Assembly: GCA_910587815.1 (NCBI GenBank)
Contig: CAJUNK010000012.1
Location: 16,596-80,595, forward strand
Direction of reading: 5' to 3'
Length of the DNA: 64,000 nucleotides
Origin: Candidatus Gastranaerophilales bacterium
GTDB taxonomy: Bacteria > Cyanobacteriota > Vampirovibrionia > Gastranaerophilales > Gastranaerophilaceae
A model generated the notes under the pieces. The model was not told the DNA's origin and did no database searches. It saw nothing but the letters and a program-made list of their open reading frames with translations. The position numbers and the translations under genes are program-made. Shown here piece by piece: positions 56,345 through 64,000 of the stretch. Positions within the stretch are counted from its first letter, which is position 1. Every line of letters starts with the position of its first letter.

Positions 56345-58591
56345 TTAATTAAGTTTGATTTCTCTTTTAAGGTCGTCCATAAATTCTTGTCTGTATAAAA
56401 AGCCAAGATGCCCGCCATTACTCATTAAGGTTGTATTTTTACCTGTATATTCTTTTAACTTTTTTAATTGATTTCTATTAGTTAAATAATCATCCATGGC
56501 ATGGTAAATTTTATAGTTATTATTGTTTTTTAGGTAATTTGCAATTAAATGTATACTTGTTTGATGTGAATAATCATCTATTGTTTTATTTTCATCATTT
56601 ATTAGATATTTTGTGGCATAATCATGAAAACTCATATTATTGATTGTGTTATAAAGAGCTGCTTTGTCGGTTTTTTTACTGTTTTCTAAGGTGAAAATCA
56701 CATCTGATAGTTTTTGTCTTAAAATAAAACCTGTTATTAGTTTTCCTTCATATTCATTAAATGGCAATGTGTCAATTTTAAAATCAGGTTCATCTTTCTT
56801 TTGTACTAGGCTTAATATTTTTGCTGCTGTTATTGCTGTTCTGTGTTTTATATTGTTTGGATTTAAATTCCATTCATCATTATTTTTGTCTAATTCTTTT
56901 AAAGAGTACATAAGTTCAACAGGTGGATTTATTGAAATATACTTGTCAATATTAAGTGTATTTTCTCTTGATTCTTTATCTGCAATAAATAACGCTGTCA
57001 TTGCGCCGAATGAGGTTCCAAGAAGTACTTTTTTTCTAAATTTTGTATCATATTTATTTTCTAGTTTGTCTAATATTTTCCCTGTTGCAATTTTCAAATG
57101 CTCTGCATCGTTTTGTGGCAGGCCTGGTCTATAGTTTTTAGGTGCACTTTTCATAAATTCCCAATGAAAATGGCTGCCTTGGATAATTACTGAATATCCT
57201 GCATCATAAAATAATTTTGCCATAACAACTGAATGATGCGCCATTGTGCCTTCTCCAATTGAAGGATAAAGAATTGCCATAGGAGAAGATTTATCTTTTT
57301 GCATAATATATCTGAACTTACACTTTTCTCTATTAGGATATATTTCTACAGATGATGTTCTTATTCTGTTTTGAAATGAGCGATTCCAAATTGATAATTC
57401 GCTCCACATAGATTTATCAATATCAGGCAAACTGAAAAGAGCTGTTCTCATTGAATCTATAACTGGGTGTTGCGGATTGTAATTTTCTAAGATTATATCT
57501 GCATCTATGTCTGAATTATTTTGTATTGCCTCCTGAAGCGGTTTGTTATCTGTATATGCACCACCTCTAAGTGTTTCATTGGTAGCTATTTTATCATCTT
57601 TTAATAAGGCATTTTTATTATCTTCTAAATCTTCATTAATATTTAATATGTCTGGCTCTTTTTTATTTTCTTCATTTTCATTTGATTTGTTTGCAATATC
57701 AGTTTTTATATCCGTGGCTTCTGTTTCGGGGAAAATTGTATCTACTTCTAATAGCGCTGCTTTTCCATCTGTTGATACCAAAAGCGTGTCATCAGAATTT
57801 ACGGTATATTTATCTAAAAATTGCGCTTCACTTGCAAGAACATCTTCTCTATCCAAGTTTGAATTTTTGATATAATTTTCCATTCCGTATAATTTTCTTG
57901 TAATATCATAAGGATCTGCAAATGTGCGCTCCATTAGAATTGCAAGAGGCTGCATGTATGATGTTCTGTTTACAAATAACCCCATTTTTACTAGTGCTGC
58001 TATTGGGCTTGCAATATATGTTGTAGGGTCTAATCCTGTTTCAATTATTCTTCCTGTAAGTGCTCTTGGGGTGGTGCCAGAAATAATAGGTAAAACAAGA
58101 TATGGTCCTCTTTTTACTTTACATTTACTTAATGCCTGTTCGATATCTTCTTCTTTTGGCTGAATTTTAAGTAAGCTTTTTGCTGGGTCGTACATTCCGC
58201 CAAGCCCTATTGTTGTATTTGCAAGGAAGCGTAATGTTTCTGTTTTTGCTGCTTTGAAATCTTTTTGTAAAAGTGAACTGACAAGTCTTTTTGGGTATTC
58301 AATATTGTGATATGCGCTTTGTATTCTGTCCATGCCATATTTTGGCATAATGGATGCCCAAACCACATGCAGCGGGCGAAGCGCGTATTTGTTTAATTTT
58401 GTATTAAAATTAAACATTTTTCTATTAAATTTTTCAAATTTATCTTTTCCAATATATTCTTTGCAATAGTCTGGATATCTACAAGGGGATGCAGTTTCAG
58501 CACATACTATTTGAATTTGTGTTATGAAAAATGCAAATAGTAAAATGGCAGAAAGTATTTTGCCGCAAAAGAATTTAGAATTTCTTGACAT
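56345..58591 (-). CDS. MlaA-like lipid-transport protein fused to an alpha/beta hydrolase
   Basis: 748 residues. Signal peptide about 1-31 (ILSAILLFAFFITQIQIVCA). Residues about 45-245 match MlaA/VacJ: KFNRKMFNFNTKLNKYALRP, RLVSSLLQKDFKAAKTETLR-FLANTTIGLGGMYDPA, GPYLVLPIISGTTPRALTGR. MlaA removes misplaced phospholipids from the outer membrane. An acidic linker (about 270-390) leads to an alpha/beta hydrolase: SPMAILYPSIGEGTMAHHSV, nucleophile elbow LLGTSFGAMTALFI (Ser near 527), late His in SNGGHLGF. The lipobox is not evident. The fusion suggests coupling of lipid extraction with lipid hydrolysis. Confidence 0.8.
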   Translation of the reverse strand: MSRNSKFFCGKILSAILLFAFFITQIQIVCAETASPCRYPDYCKEYIGKDKFEKFNRKMFNFNTKLNKYALRPLHVVWASIMPKYGMDRIQSAYHNIEYPKRLVSSLLQKDFKAAKTETLRFLANTTIGLGGMYDPAKSLLKIQPKEEDIEQALSKCKVKRGPYLVLPIISGTTPRALTGRIIETGLDPTTYIASPIAALVKMGLFVNRTSYMQPLAILMERTFADPYDITRKLYGMENYIKNSNLDREDVLASEAQFLDKYTVNSDDTLLVSTDGKAALLEVDTIFPETEATDIKTDIANKSNENEENKKEPDILNINEDLEDNKNALLKDDKIATNETLRGGAYTDNKPLQEAIQNNSDIDADIILENYNPQHPVIDSMRTALFSLPDIDKSMWSELSIWNRSFQNRIRTSSVEIYPNREKCKFRYIMQKDKSSPMAILYPSIGEGTMAHHSVVMAKLFYDAGYSVIIQGSHFHWEFMKSAPKNYRPGLPQNDAEHLKIATGKILDKLENKYDTKFRKKVLLGTSFGAMTALFIADKESRENTLNIDKYISINPPVELMYSLKELDKNNDEWNLNPNNIKHRTAITAAKILSLVQKKDEPDFKIDTLPFNEYEGKLITGFILRQKLSDVIFTLENSKKTDKAALYNTINNMSFHDYATKYLINDENKTIDDYSHQTSIHLIANYLKNNNNYKIYHAMDDYLTNRNQLKKLKEYTGKNTTLMSNGGHLGFLYRQEFMDDLKREIKLN

Positions 58592-58749
58592 AATTTTCCT
58601 TAATCAATTTAAAGTACATTACAATTTAATTGCCTGCATTTATAAATTGCATTGCACAATTGATTAAGAATATATGATATTAAATCTTGGGCAAATTTTG
58701 AAAAAAAATAAATACGCTCACAAATTAAGAATTCTTAGTGGCTTTATGG

Positions 58750-58831
58750 TGTCGATAGGGGGAGTCGAACCCCCACAAGTTTCCTCACATGAACCTGAAT
58801 CATGCGCGTCTACCAGTTTCGCCATATCGAC
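58750..58831 (-). tRNA. tRNA-Leu(CAG)
   Basis: Type II tRNA of 82 nt: acceptor GTCGATA/TATCGAC, anticodon stem CATGA/TCATG with loop TTCAGGT (anticodon CAG), long variable arm, T-arm GGGGG-TTCGACT-CCCCC, discriminator A. Confidence 0.93.
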
Positions 58832-58918
58832 TTGAGTAGAAAATATTATACCATAATTTATTTTTTGCCATACGTGTTTATATTGATATGTCTTTTAGTA
58901 TGTGTTTTAGGGTATAAG

Positions 58919-59368
58919 CTAAATTTTAATTTTTACTATTACCTTTTTAACTTTTTTTGTTTCACCAGCCACGTTTAAAGACGGTTTATGTGCATCTTTT
59001 GGTGCAAAAAAGGTAAAATATCCTTCTTTCACTAAAACGTTTGATGAGGGGCATTCTCCAAAGGCTACATCTTTTTGTTTATTATATTCTTTTGTTACTT
59101 TGAAATCATCCAGACTGCCTATGCCCATAATTTCTTCGCCTGAAATTACATATTGAATATCGTAATAATCCCTGTGCACTTCAAATTCAGCGTCTTTTGG
59201 GTCTTTTGTCTCATATTCTTGTAAATTTGCATAAATATCTTCATTATATTCATACTTGCCAGGTTCCAGTTTTTTCCAGTCTGTTAATTTTATAAAATGG
59301 AAACCTTCCATAATTTTTTTTGAGATTGGATAATAAAGTTCTGCGTTTTCAAGATTATCAAGTATCAT
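58919..59368 (-). CDS. YhcH/YjgK/YiaL-family (DUF386) protein
   Basis: 149 residues. EVHRDYYDIQYVISGEEIMG, CPSSNVLVKEGYFTFFAPKD followed by AHKPSLNVAG are the YhcH/EbgC cupin signature with His, Glu and Asp metal ligands. Family members are linked to sialic acid or beta-galactoside use, perhaps as sugar anomerases or isomerases. No sugar operon is present here; it stands next to ilvC with a terminator between. Confidence 0.88.
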   Translation of the reverse strand: MILDNLENAELYYPISKKIMEGFHFIKLTDWKKLEPGKYEYNEDIYANLQEYETKDPKDAEFEVHRDYYDIQYVISGEEIMGIGSLDDFKVTKEYNKQKDVAFGECPSSNVLVKEGYFTFFAPKDAHKPSLNVAGETKKVKKVIVKIKI

Positions 59369-59385
59369 AGTTTTTTCTCCAAATT

Positions 59386-59420
59386 AAATGGGCGCAATAA
59401 CGTATGATAGCGCCCATTTT
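59386..59420. terminator. Terminator-type hairpin between ilvC and the YhcH gene
   Basis: AAATGGGCGC pairs perfectly with GCGCCCATTT around a 15-base loop. It lies after the ilvC stop in the leftward direction and before the YhcH start. Confidence 0.75.
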
Positions 59421-59437
59421 AAAACTAAAATTGTATT

Positions 59438-60433
59438 TTATTTTTCTTCATTCCAAGAATACATTTTTCTTAATTCTTTGCCTACTTCTTCAAGCTTGTG
59501 TTCTGCCATTAGGCGTCTTGTTGCTGTGAAATGGGCACGACCATTTTTATTTTCAGCAATCCATTTGCTTGCAAAAGTGCCATCTTGAATTTCAGATAAA
59601 ATTTTCTTCATTTCTTTTTTGGTTTCATCTGTTATCAAACGTTTTCCGGTTTCATAGTCACCAAATTCTGCTGTATCAGAGATTGAATAGCGCATTTTTG
59701 AAAATCCGCCTTGGTAAATTAAGTCTACTATTAATTTCATTTCATGGATACATTCAAAATAAGCGTTTTCAGGAGAATAACCAGCTTCAACGAGAGTTTC
59801 AAAACCAGCTTGCATTAAGGCTGTAACACCGCCGCAAAGTACTGCCTGCTCGCCAAAAAGGTCAGTTTCTGTTTCAACTCTAAATGTTGTTTCGATAACA
59901 CCTGCTCTTGCGCCGCCAATTCCTGCCGCATAAGCTAAACCTGTTTGTAAAGCTTTTCCTGTAGCATTTTGATGTATTGCTACCAAACAAGGAACCCCTT
60001 TTCCTTCAACATATTCACTTCTAACTGTATGACCAGGGCCTTTTGGTGCTATCATAATAACATCAACATCAGCTGGTGGTACAATTTGTGCAAAATGAAT
60101 ATTGAAACCATGAGCAAAGGCTAAAGTCTTTCCAGCAGTTAGGTTTGGAGCAATTTCATTTTTATAAATATCTGCTTGTTTTTCATCTGGAAGTAAAATC
60201 ATTATTAAATCTGCCATTTTTGATGCTTCGGCTACAGTTGCAACTTTTAGGCCGGCATCTTCAGCTTTTTTCCAGGATTTTGAACCATTATAAAGACCTA
60301 CAACCACATCTACTCCGCTTTCGTGCAAATTAAGCGCATGAGCGTGGCCTTGGCTGCCATATCCAATAATAGCAACAGTTTTGCCTTTTAATAAATCTAA
60401 ATTACAATCTTCGGCATAATAAATTTTTGTCAT
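59438..60433 (-). CDS. ilvC: Ketol-acid reductoisomerase
   Basis: 331 residues from the ATG at 60433, which has AGAGGAGAG upstream; a longer frame from 60454 is not needed. NADP-binding fold VAIIGYGSQGHAHALNLHES, MIAPKGPGHTVRSEYVEGKG, metal ligands in ETETDLFGEQAVLCGG and FECIHEMKLIVDLIYQGG, and SDTAEFGDY. Class I length. It converts acetolactate to dihydroxyvalerate in valine, leucine and isoleucine synthesis. No other ilv genes are adjacent. Confidence 0.96.
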   Translation of the reverse strand: MTKIYYAEDCNLDLLKGKTVAIIGYGSQGHAHALNLHESGVDVVVGLYNGSKSWKKAEDAGLKVATVAEASKMADLIMILLPDEKQADIYKNEIAPNLTAGKTLAFAHGFNIHFAQIVPPADVDVIMIAPKGPGHTVRSEYVEGKGVPCLVAIHQNATGKALQTGLAYAAGIGGARAGVIETTFRVETETDLFGEQAVLCGGVTALMQAGFETLVEAGYSPENAYFECIHEMKLIVDLIYQGGFSKMRYSISDTAEFGDYETGKRLITDETKKEMKKILSEIQDGTFASKWIAENKNGRAHFTATRRLMAEHKLEEVGKELRKMYSWNEEK

Positions 60434-60539
60434 ATTCTCTCCTCTAAAAATCAATTTGTTCCCTTTAGTTTAATCCTATCATAAGTAAACGTCAACCAGT
60501 TATTTTTAGGGTATAATATAGAAAAAAATTGAGGCTGAT

Positions 60540-61787
60540 ATGACAAAAATAGAAGATTTTAGGACGTTGTTTGACACTTTGACAATTTATAAGGGTGTTT
60601 TGGACGATTTTGTGTTGTGTAATTTTAGACGTATACTAGATTCGATTAAAAATGAAGAGGACATTGAAGGGGTTGTTCAGGCATGGTCTAGTATGACAGG
60701 CGCCTTGTATAACAAAGAATATCAAGGTGATTGGTCGCAATACATTAAGAATTTAATTCTTTTCGATAATAATTATTTTACAAATGAATGTGCAAAAGGC
60801 AGATATGACGTTTTAAATCAGAATATAAAGGATGCTGCTATCAGTGATATCAATATTTTACTGTGTTTAATGGAGCTTGATTGCCAGGAATTTAAGGATT
60901 TTCTATATTTTCAATATCCTTATGATAAGGATATAATTGATTCTTTGGCGAATTTTGATACTTTTGCTTCAAAAATGACTTTTGATGAAATTGTAAATTA
61001 CCATAAAAACAATGGTGTTGGTATTTTTGCGAAATTCAAAGCATTTAAATTCAACTCTAACCAACAAATTGAGCCTATTTATAATTGTGATGCCGTTCGT
61101 CTAGCAGATTTAAAACGTTATGAACGAGAGCAAGGTATTGTGGTTGATAATACTTTGGGGTTTTTAAAAAATAAACCATATAACAATGTTTTATTGTATG
61201 GGGATAGAGGTACGGGTAAATCCAGCACTGTTAAAGCAATTTTAAATGAGTATTCTAAAGATGGTTTGCGTGTAATCCAGGTATATAAGGAAAATTTAGT
61301 GCATTTGGATGCTCTAATGAGCATGATTATTGATGTTCCGTTGAAATTTATAGTTTTTATTGATGATTTAACATTTAATGAAAATGATGATAATTTTGGA
61401 GCATTGAAGGCAGTTTTAGAGGGTTCATTAGCTAAACAGCCCGATAATATGGCAATTTATGCTACAACAAACCGCAGACACCTTGTAAAAGAAAGCTTTA
61501 AGGCGCGTGAAGGAGATGAAATTCATTTAGCGGATACGATTGATGAAACCATCTCTCTTTCAGACAGGTTCGGTATTACAGTCACATATACTATCCCAAA
61601 TAAGGATAAATTTTTAGAGATTGTAAAAGAAATTAAGAACGATAGAAATCTTGAAATAGCAGACAGCGAGCTATTTTTAGGTGCAGAGCGCTTTGCACTT
61701 TCAAAGGGGGCTCGTTCGCCCAGACTTGCAAAACAGTACGTTGATTATCTGCAAGCCAGACTGGAATTAGGTTTAAGCCTTGAATAA
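60540..61787 (+). CDS. DUF815 family ATPase
   Basis: 415 residues. P-loop VLLYGDRGTGKSSTVKAILN, Walker B FIVFIDDLTFNENDDNFGAL, sensor IYATTNRRHLVKESF and LSDRFGITVTYTIPNKDKFL. This is the DUF815 group of AAA+-like ATPases, widespread and poorly characterised. The N-terminal 160 residues are helical and variable. Divergent from ilvC across 106 bp. Confidence 0.88.
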   Translation: MTKIEDFRTLFDTLTIYKGVLDDFVLCNFRRILDSIKNEEDIEGVVQAWSSMTGALYNKEYQGDWSQYIKNLILFDNNYFTNECAKGRYDVLNQNIKDAAISDINILLCLMELDCQEFKDFLYFQYPYDKDIIDSLANFDTFASKMTFDEIVNYHKNNGVGIFAKFKAFKFNSNQQIEPIYNCDAVRLADLKRYEREQGIVVDNTLGFLKNKPYNNVLLYGDRGTGKSSTVKAILNEYSKDGLRVIQVYKENLVHLDALMSMIIDVPLKFIVFIDDLTFNENDDNFGALKAVLEGSLAKQPDNMAIYATTNRRHLVKESFKAREGDEIHLADTIDETISLSDRFGITVTYTIPNKDKFLEIVKEIKNDRNLEIADSELFLGAERFALSKGARSPRLAKQYVDYLQARLELGLSLE

Positions 61788-61861
61788 AAAACGTATTTTA
61801 ATTTTTTATGTTTTTGATAAAATTGTATTAATTGATAGAATATTTTAGGAGTTTTCTTATT

Positions 61862-62101
61862 ATGACCGAAGTATTAGAACAGGGTTTAACCGTATTATCA
61901 ATAGGTTTTTCATCAGTTTTTGTATTTTTATGTATTTTAATTGTTGCGATGGGTATTCAGGCAAAAGTTATCGCATATTTAAATAAAATTTTTCCTGTGG
62001 CCGTAGCTGAAAGTGCTGCCCCAAAGGCAATTAAAGCATCTGATGATTCAGAAGTTGCTATTGCTATTGCATGTGCTACATTAAAGCAAAATCACGGTTA
62101 A
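61862..62101 (+). CDS. OadG-like decarboxylase gamma chain
   Basis: 79 residues from the ATG at 61862 (AGGAG upstream). One N-terminal membrane helix GLTVLSIGFSSVFVFLCILI with the G-F/V-F-L-C-I-L pattern, then a short linker and a C-terminal segment SDDSEVAIAIACATLKQNHG typical of sodium-pump decarboxylase gamma subunits. Alpha and beta subunits are not seen in this window. Confidence 0.75.
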   Translation: MTEVLEQGLTVLSIGFSSVFVFLCILIVAMGIQAKVIAYLNKIFPVAVAESAAPKAIKASDDSEVAIAIACATLKQNHG

Positions 62102-62108
62102 ATTTGTT

Positions 62109-63734
62109 TTAAACACTTGTTTTTAGAGTGTTTTTAAGTTTTTGAACTACAGGCATCCAATCTCCTTCGATTGTTTGCCTGTAAATTTGTGTATTAGTAT
62201 ACCAAGCGGTTTTTTTCTCATCTTCAAACCACCGCCAGTCGGCACTATATGGCAAAAGCAGAAAAGTTTTCTTACCCAAAGCCCCAGAAAGGTGTGCAAC
62301 AGAAGAATCTATAGTAATAACAAAATCCAGGTTTTCAATAATTCCTGCTGTGTCTGAAAAATCTTTAATTTCAGATGATAAATCTATAATATTATATTTA
62401 TTAAGAGCTTTTTTATAGGTATTTTCAGGCTGCAAAGAGTAAAATTTTATGTCTTTGTTTAGAAATATTGGTTTTAATATTTCTAAATTTATATTTCTAT
62501 TTCTTAAAGTCCTTTTATTGCTTGCATTTCCGGCAAAAAATATGCCTGCTTTTTTATTTTTACCAGCTTTATTATTAAAATATTTTTGCCATTTTTCTGT
62601 ATATTCTGGCGGTGCTAAAAGATATTTTTCAGCTGATGGGATATGCTCAAAATCTAAGTTAAAAATATATGGCAAATCCATTAAAGTTGTTGCAAAGTTA
62701 TATGCAGTATTGATGCCCATTTCCACTATTTTAAATTGTGGAAAATTAAAGCCATACAGGCTTTTTAAGGTTTCTGGCACAATGAGTATAACTTCTTTAA
62801 AATCGTCAGGGTTTATAAAATCAAGATATCTTGAATACATAAAAACATCGCCAAAACCTCCTGTGGCGCAGATTGCAAGAATTGCATCTTTATTTTTTGT
62901 TCCATCCCACCAAAAATTATCATTAATATCGGATAATTGTTTTTTCTTAAAAAAATCCAAATATGGTTTATAACCTGTTTTAAAATCCTTTTGCATAAGG
63001 TGCAACACACCAAAAGTGTGATTAAATTTTATAACATTTGTATCAAAATTTTTGGTTAATTCAAGAGTATCCAAGGCTTCTTTATATTTTCTTTGGCGCC
63101 TTAAAATGACAGATAAATTATAAGCAGCTTCTGGATTTGGTTTTATTTCAAGTGCTTTTCTATAGCAGGTTTCTGCGTTTTTGAAATCTGATGTAAATTC
63201 ATAAACAAGGCCTAAATTATTGTATGCAATATAATCATTTGGGCAAATTGCGATTAATTTTTGGAGAAATTTTTCTGCAATATCAAATTTTTCCATATCT
63301 TGCGCCAGGCTTGTAATTTCTCTAATTTTATAAATATTTTCAGGGTCAAATTTCAATGCTTTTATTGAATATTCTAAATAAATTTCGGCTAAATCAAGCT
63401 CTTTTGTACATGTTAATATCTTTTCGTAAAAAATATTATTATCATTATTTTTTATAATATTTTGAAAATGAGATAGCGCATTTGAAAAATCGCAAAGTTC
63501 AAAATAGCAAAAAGCAAGGTCTATTTCAATTTCAGAAATAGATTCCAGTTCAAAGGCTTTATTTAAAGTATTTTTAGCTTTGTTGTATTCCTTTTGCCCC
63601 ATATAGAGGGCACCTAAAAGATGATATCCTCTTGCTGAATTTTGATTTTTATTAAGAAATTCTAGATAGAATTTTTCTGCGTTTTCAAGGTCACCTTTTT
63701 TATGGTATTCTATGGCTTTTTTAATTGTTTCCAT
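62109..63734 (-). CDS. TPR protein with glycosyltransferase-type C-terminal domain
   Basis: 541 residues from the ATG at 63734, where the TPR domain begins (METIKKAIEYHKKGDLENAE); the longer frame up to 63866 runs into copied rubrerythrin DNA and is doubtful. Residues 1-about 270: tandem TPRs such as ARGYHLLGALYMGQKEYNKA and YIAYNNLGLVYEFTSDFKNA. Residues about 290-541: a GT-B-like domain, FFAGNASNKRTLRNRNINLE, DFVITIDSSVAHLSGALGKK followed by TFLLLPY. This layout is common in protein or surface glycosylation. It converges on oadG. Confidence 0.8.
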   Translation of the reverse strand: METIKKAIEYHKKGDLENAEKFYLEFLNKNQNSARGYHLLGALYMGQKEYNKAKNTLNKAFELESISEIEIDLAFCYFELCDFSNALSHFQNIIKNNDNNIFYEKILTCTKELDLAEIYLEYSIKALKFDPENIYKIREITSLAQDMEKFDIAEKFLQKLIAICPNDYIAYNNLGLVYEFTSDFKNAETCYRKALEIKPNPEAAYNLSVILRRQRKYKEALDTLELTKNFDTNVIKFNHTFGVLHLMQKDFKTGYKPYLDFFKKKQLSDINDNFWWDGTKNKDAILAICATGGFGDVFMYSRYLDFINPDDFKEVILIVPETLKSLYGFNFPQFKIVEMGINTAYNFATTLMDLPYIFNLDFEHIPSAEKYLLAPPEYTEKWQKYFNNKAGKNKKAGIFFAGNASNKRTLRNRNINLEILKPIFLNKDIKFYSLQPENTYKKALNKYNIIDLSSEIKDFSDTAGIIENLDFVITIDSSVAHLSGALGKKTFLLLPYSADWRWFEDEKKTAWYTNTQIYRQTIEGDWMPVVQKLKNTLKTSV

Positions 63735-63810
63735 TTTGATATTATATTTATTTTTTATAGGTTTTGGCAAGGACTTTGGGGTGGAAACTTTAAAATTTAG
63801 GTACAAAATA

Positions 63811-63857
63811 AATTTAAAAGAAGCATTTGCTGGTGAATCGCAAGCAAGGAATAAATA
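63811..63857. pseudogene. Copied 47-bp fragment of the rubrerythrin gene
   Basis: Identical to 54938-54984 over 47 bp (codons about 11-26 of rubrerythrin), with GGTACAAAA preserved further left after a 7-base deletion. The frame is interrupted at once by TAA. It lies between the TPR gene start and a degenerate tRNA-Lys. Confidence 0.9.
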
Positions 63858-63873
63858 AAAAAGCACAAAAAAT

Positions 63874-63946
63874 TGCGCTTGGCGCGATTCGAACGCGCGA
63901 CCTATCCCTTAAAAGGGGAGTGCTCTACCTGCTGAGAGATAAGACA
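63874..63946 (-). tRNA. tRNA-Lys(TTT) with disrupted 5' end
   Basis: The 3' part is good: anticodon stem CTCCC/GGGAT with loop CTTTTAA (TTT), T-arm GCGCG-TTCGAAT-CGCGC, acceptor 3' CAAGCGC. The 5' acceptor (TGTCTTA) pairs at only three of seven positions and the D-stem has one mismatch. The matching 5' sequence GCGCTTG lies in opposite orientation at 63966. Probably a non-functional or mis-assembled tRNA. Confidence 0.6.
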
Positions 63947-63965
63947 AAACAATTAAATATCATTT

Positions 63966-64000
63966 GCGCTTGTAGCTCAGCCTTGGTGAAGCTTGCTAAA
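63966..64000 (+). tRNA. Possible tRNA 5' part cut by the window edge
   Basis: GCGCTTG-TA-GCTC-AG... has a tRNA acceptor and D-arm start, continuing CCTTGGTGAAGC. The rest lies outside the window. The acceptor half would pair with the 3' end of the tRNA-Lys piece on the other strand. Confidence 0.4.

Overview
The window is AT-rich DNA with dense bacterial coding, consistent with a gut Melainabacteria/Vampirovibrionia-type genome (Gastranaerophilales). That assignment is an inference. It rests on base composition, on several lineage-type proteins with a short N-terminal 'NFG / NFKG / VSFS' motif (1617-4813 and 48850), and on an anaerobic gene set: HydG, a flavodiiron protein and rubrerythrin, next to MlaA, UbiE/MenG, TrpD and IlvC. 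No 16S rRNA gene is present to confirm it.

Layout. 1-7386 is host DNA: an envelope-type protein, a glycosyltransferase-like protein, three lineage-specific proteins, hydG and trpD. A tRNA-Thr(CGT) follows at 7456-7528. 7487-44577 is a complete-looking 37 kb tailed prophage integrated in the 3' half of that tRNA gene. Its ends are a perfect 43-bp direct repeat, attL 7487-7529 and attR 44535-44577. 44610-64000 is host DNA again: flavodiiron protein, NarL-type regulator, FAD oxidoreductase, a giant Thr-Gly-repeat protein, mnmA, a uridine kinase-like gene, tRNA-Gln, rubrerythrin, a UbiE-like methyltransferase, an MlaA-hydrolase fusion, tRNA-Leu, ilvC, a DUF815 ATPase, oadG and a TPR/glycosyltransferase protein. 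The right edge carries degenerate tRNA pieces and a copied fragment of the rubrerythrin gene.

Prophage organisation. The left arm (7534-19088) is read leftwards: tyrosine integrase, excisionase-like protein, two DNA methyltransferases, many small cysteine-rich and hypothetical genes joined by ATGA overlaps, a replication-initiation-like protein, and a PD-(D/E)XK exonuclease with a candidate annealing partner. The immunity region (19598-22146) has a LexA-like repressor. Two TM2-domain proteins and a lipoprotein lie downstream of it and end at one strong terminator, which makes a candidate lysogenic-conversion operon. The late region (23096-43716) is read rightwards: terminase, connectors, tail tube, frameshifting tail chaperones, tape measure, tail tip, then portal, MuF with a toxin-like C-terminus, scaffold, major capsid, fibre and lysis genes. 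The head-shell genes therefore lie after the tail genes, an uncommon order for siphophages.

Most interesting signals: the MuF protein with a nuclease-like (PBECR-type) tail; two tandem perfect palindromes after the endolysin that differ by compensatory changes; a family of nested hairpins inside the left arm; the TM2/lipoprotein cassette plus an antisense TM2 gene in the tail operon; a canonical A-AAA-AAG frameshift site; two tRNA-like elements in the phage; the Thr-Gly repeat protein; and an exact 47-bp rubrerythrin fragment near the window end that may mark a rearrangement or an assembly chimera.
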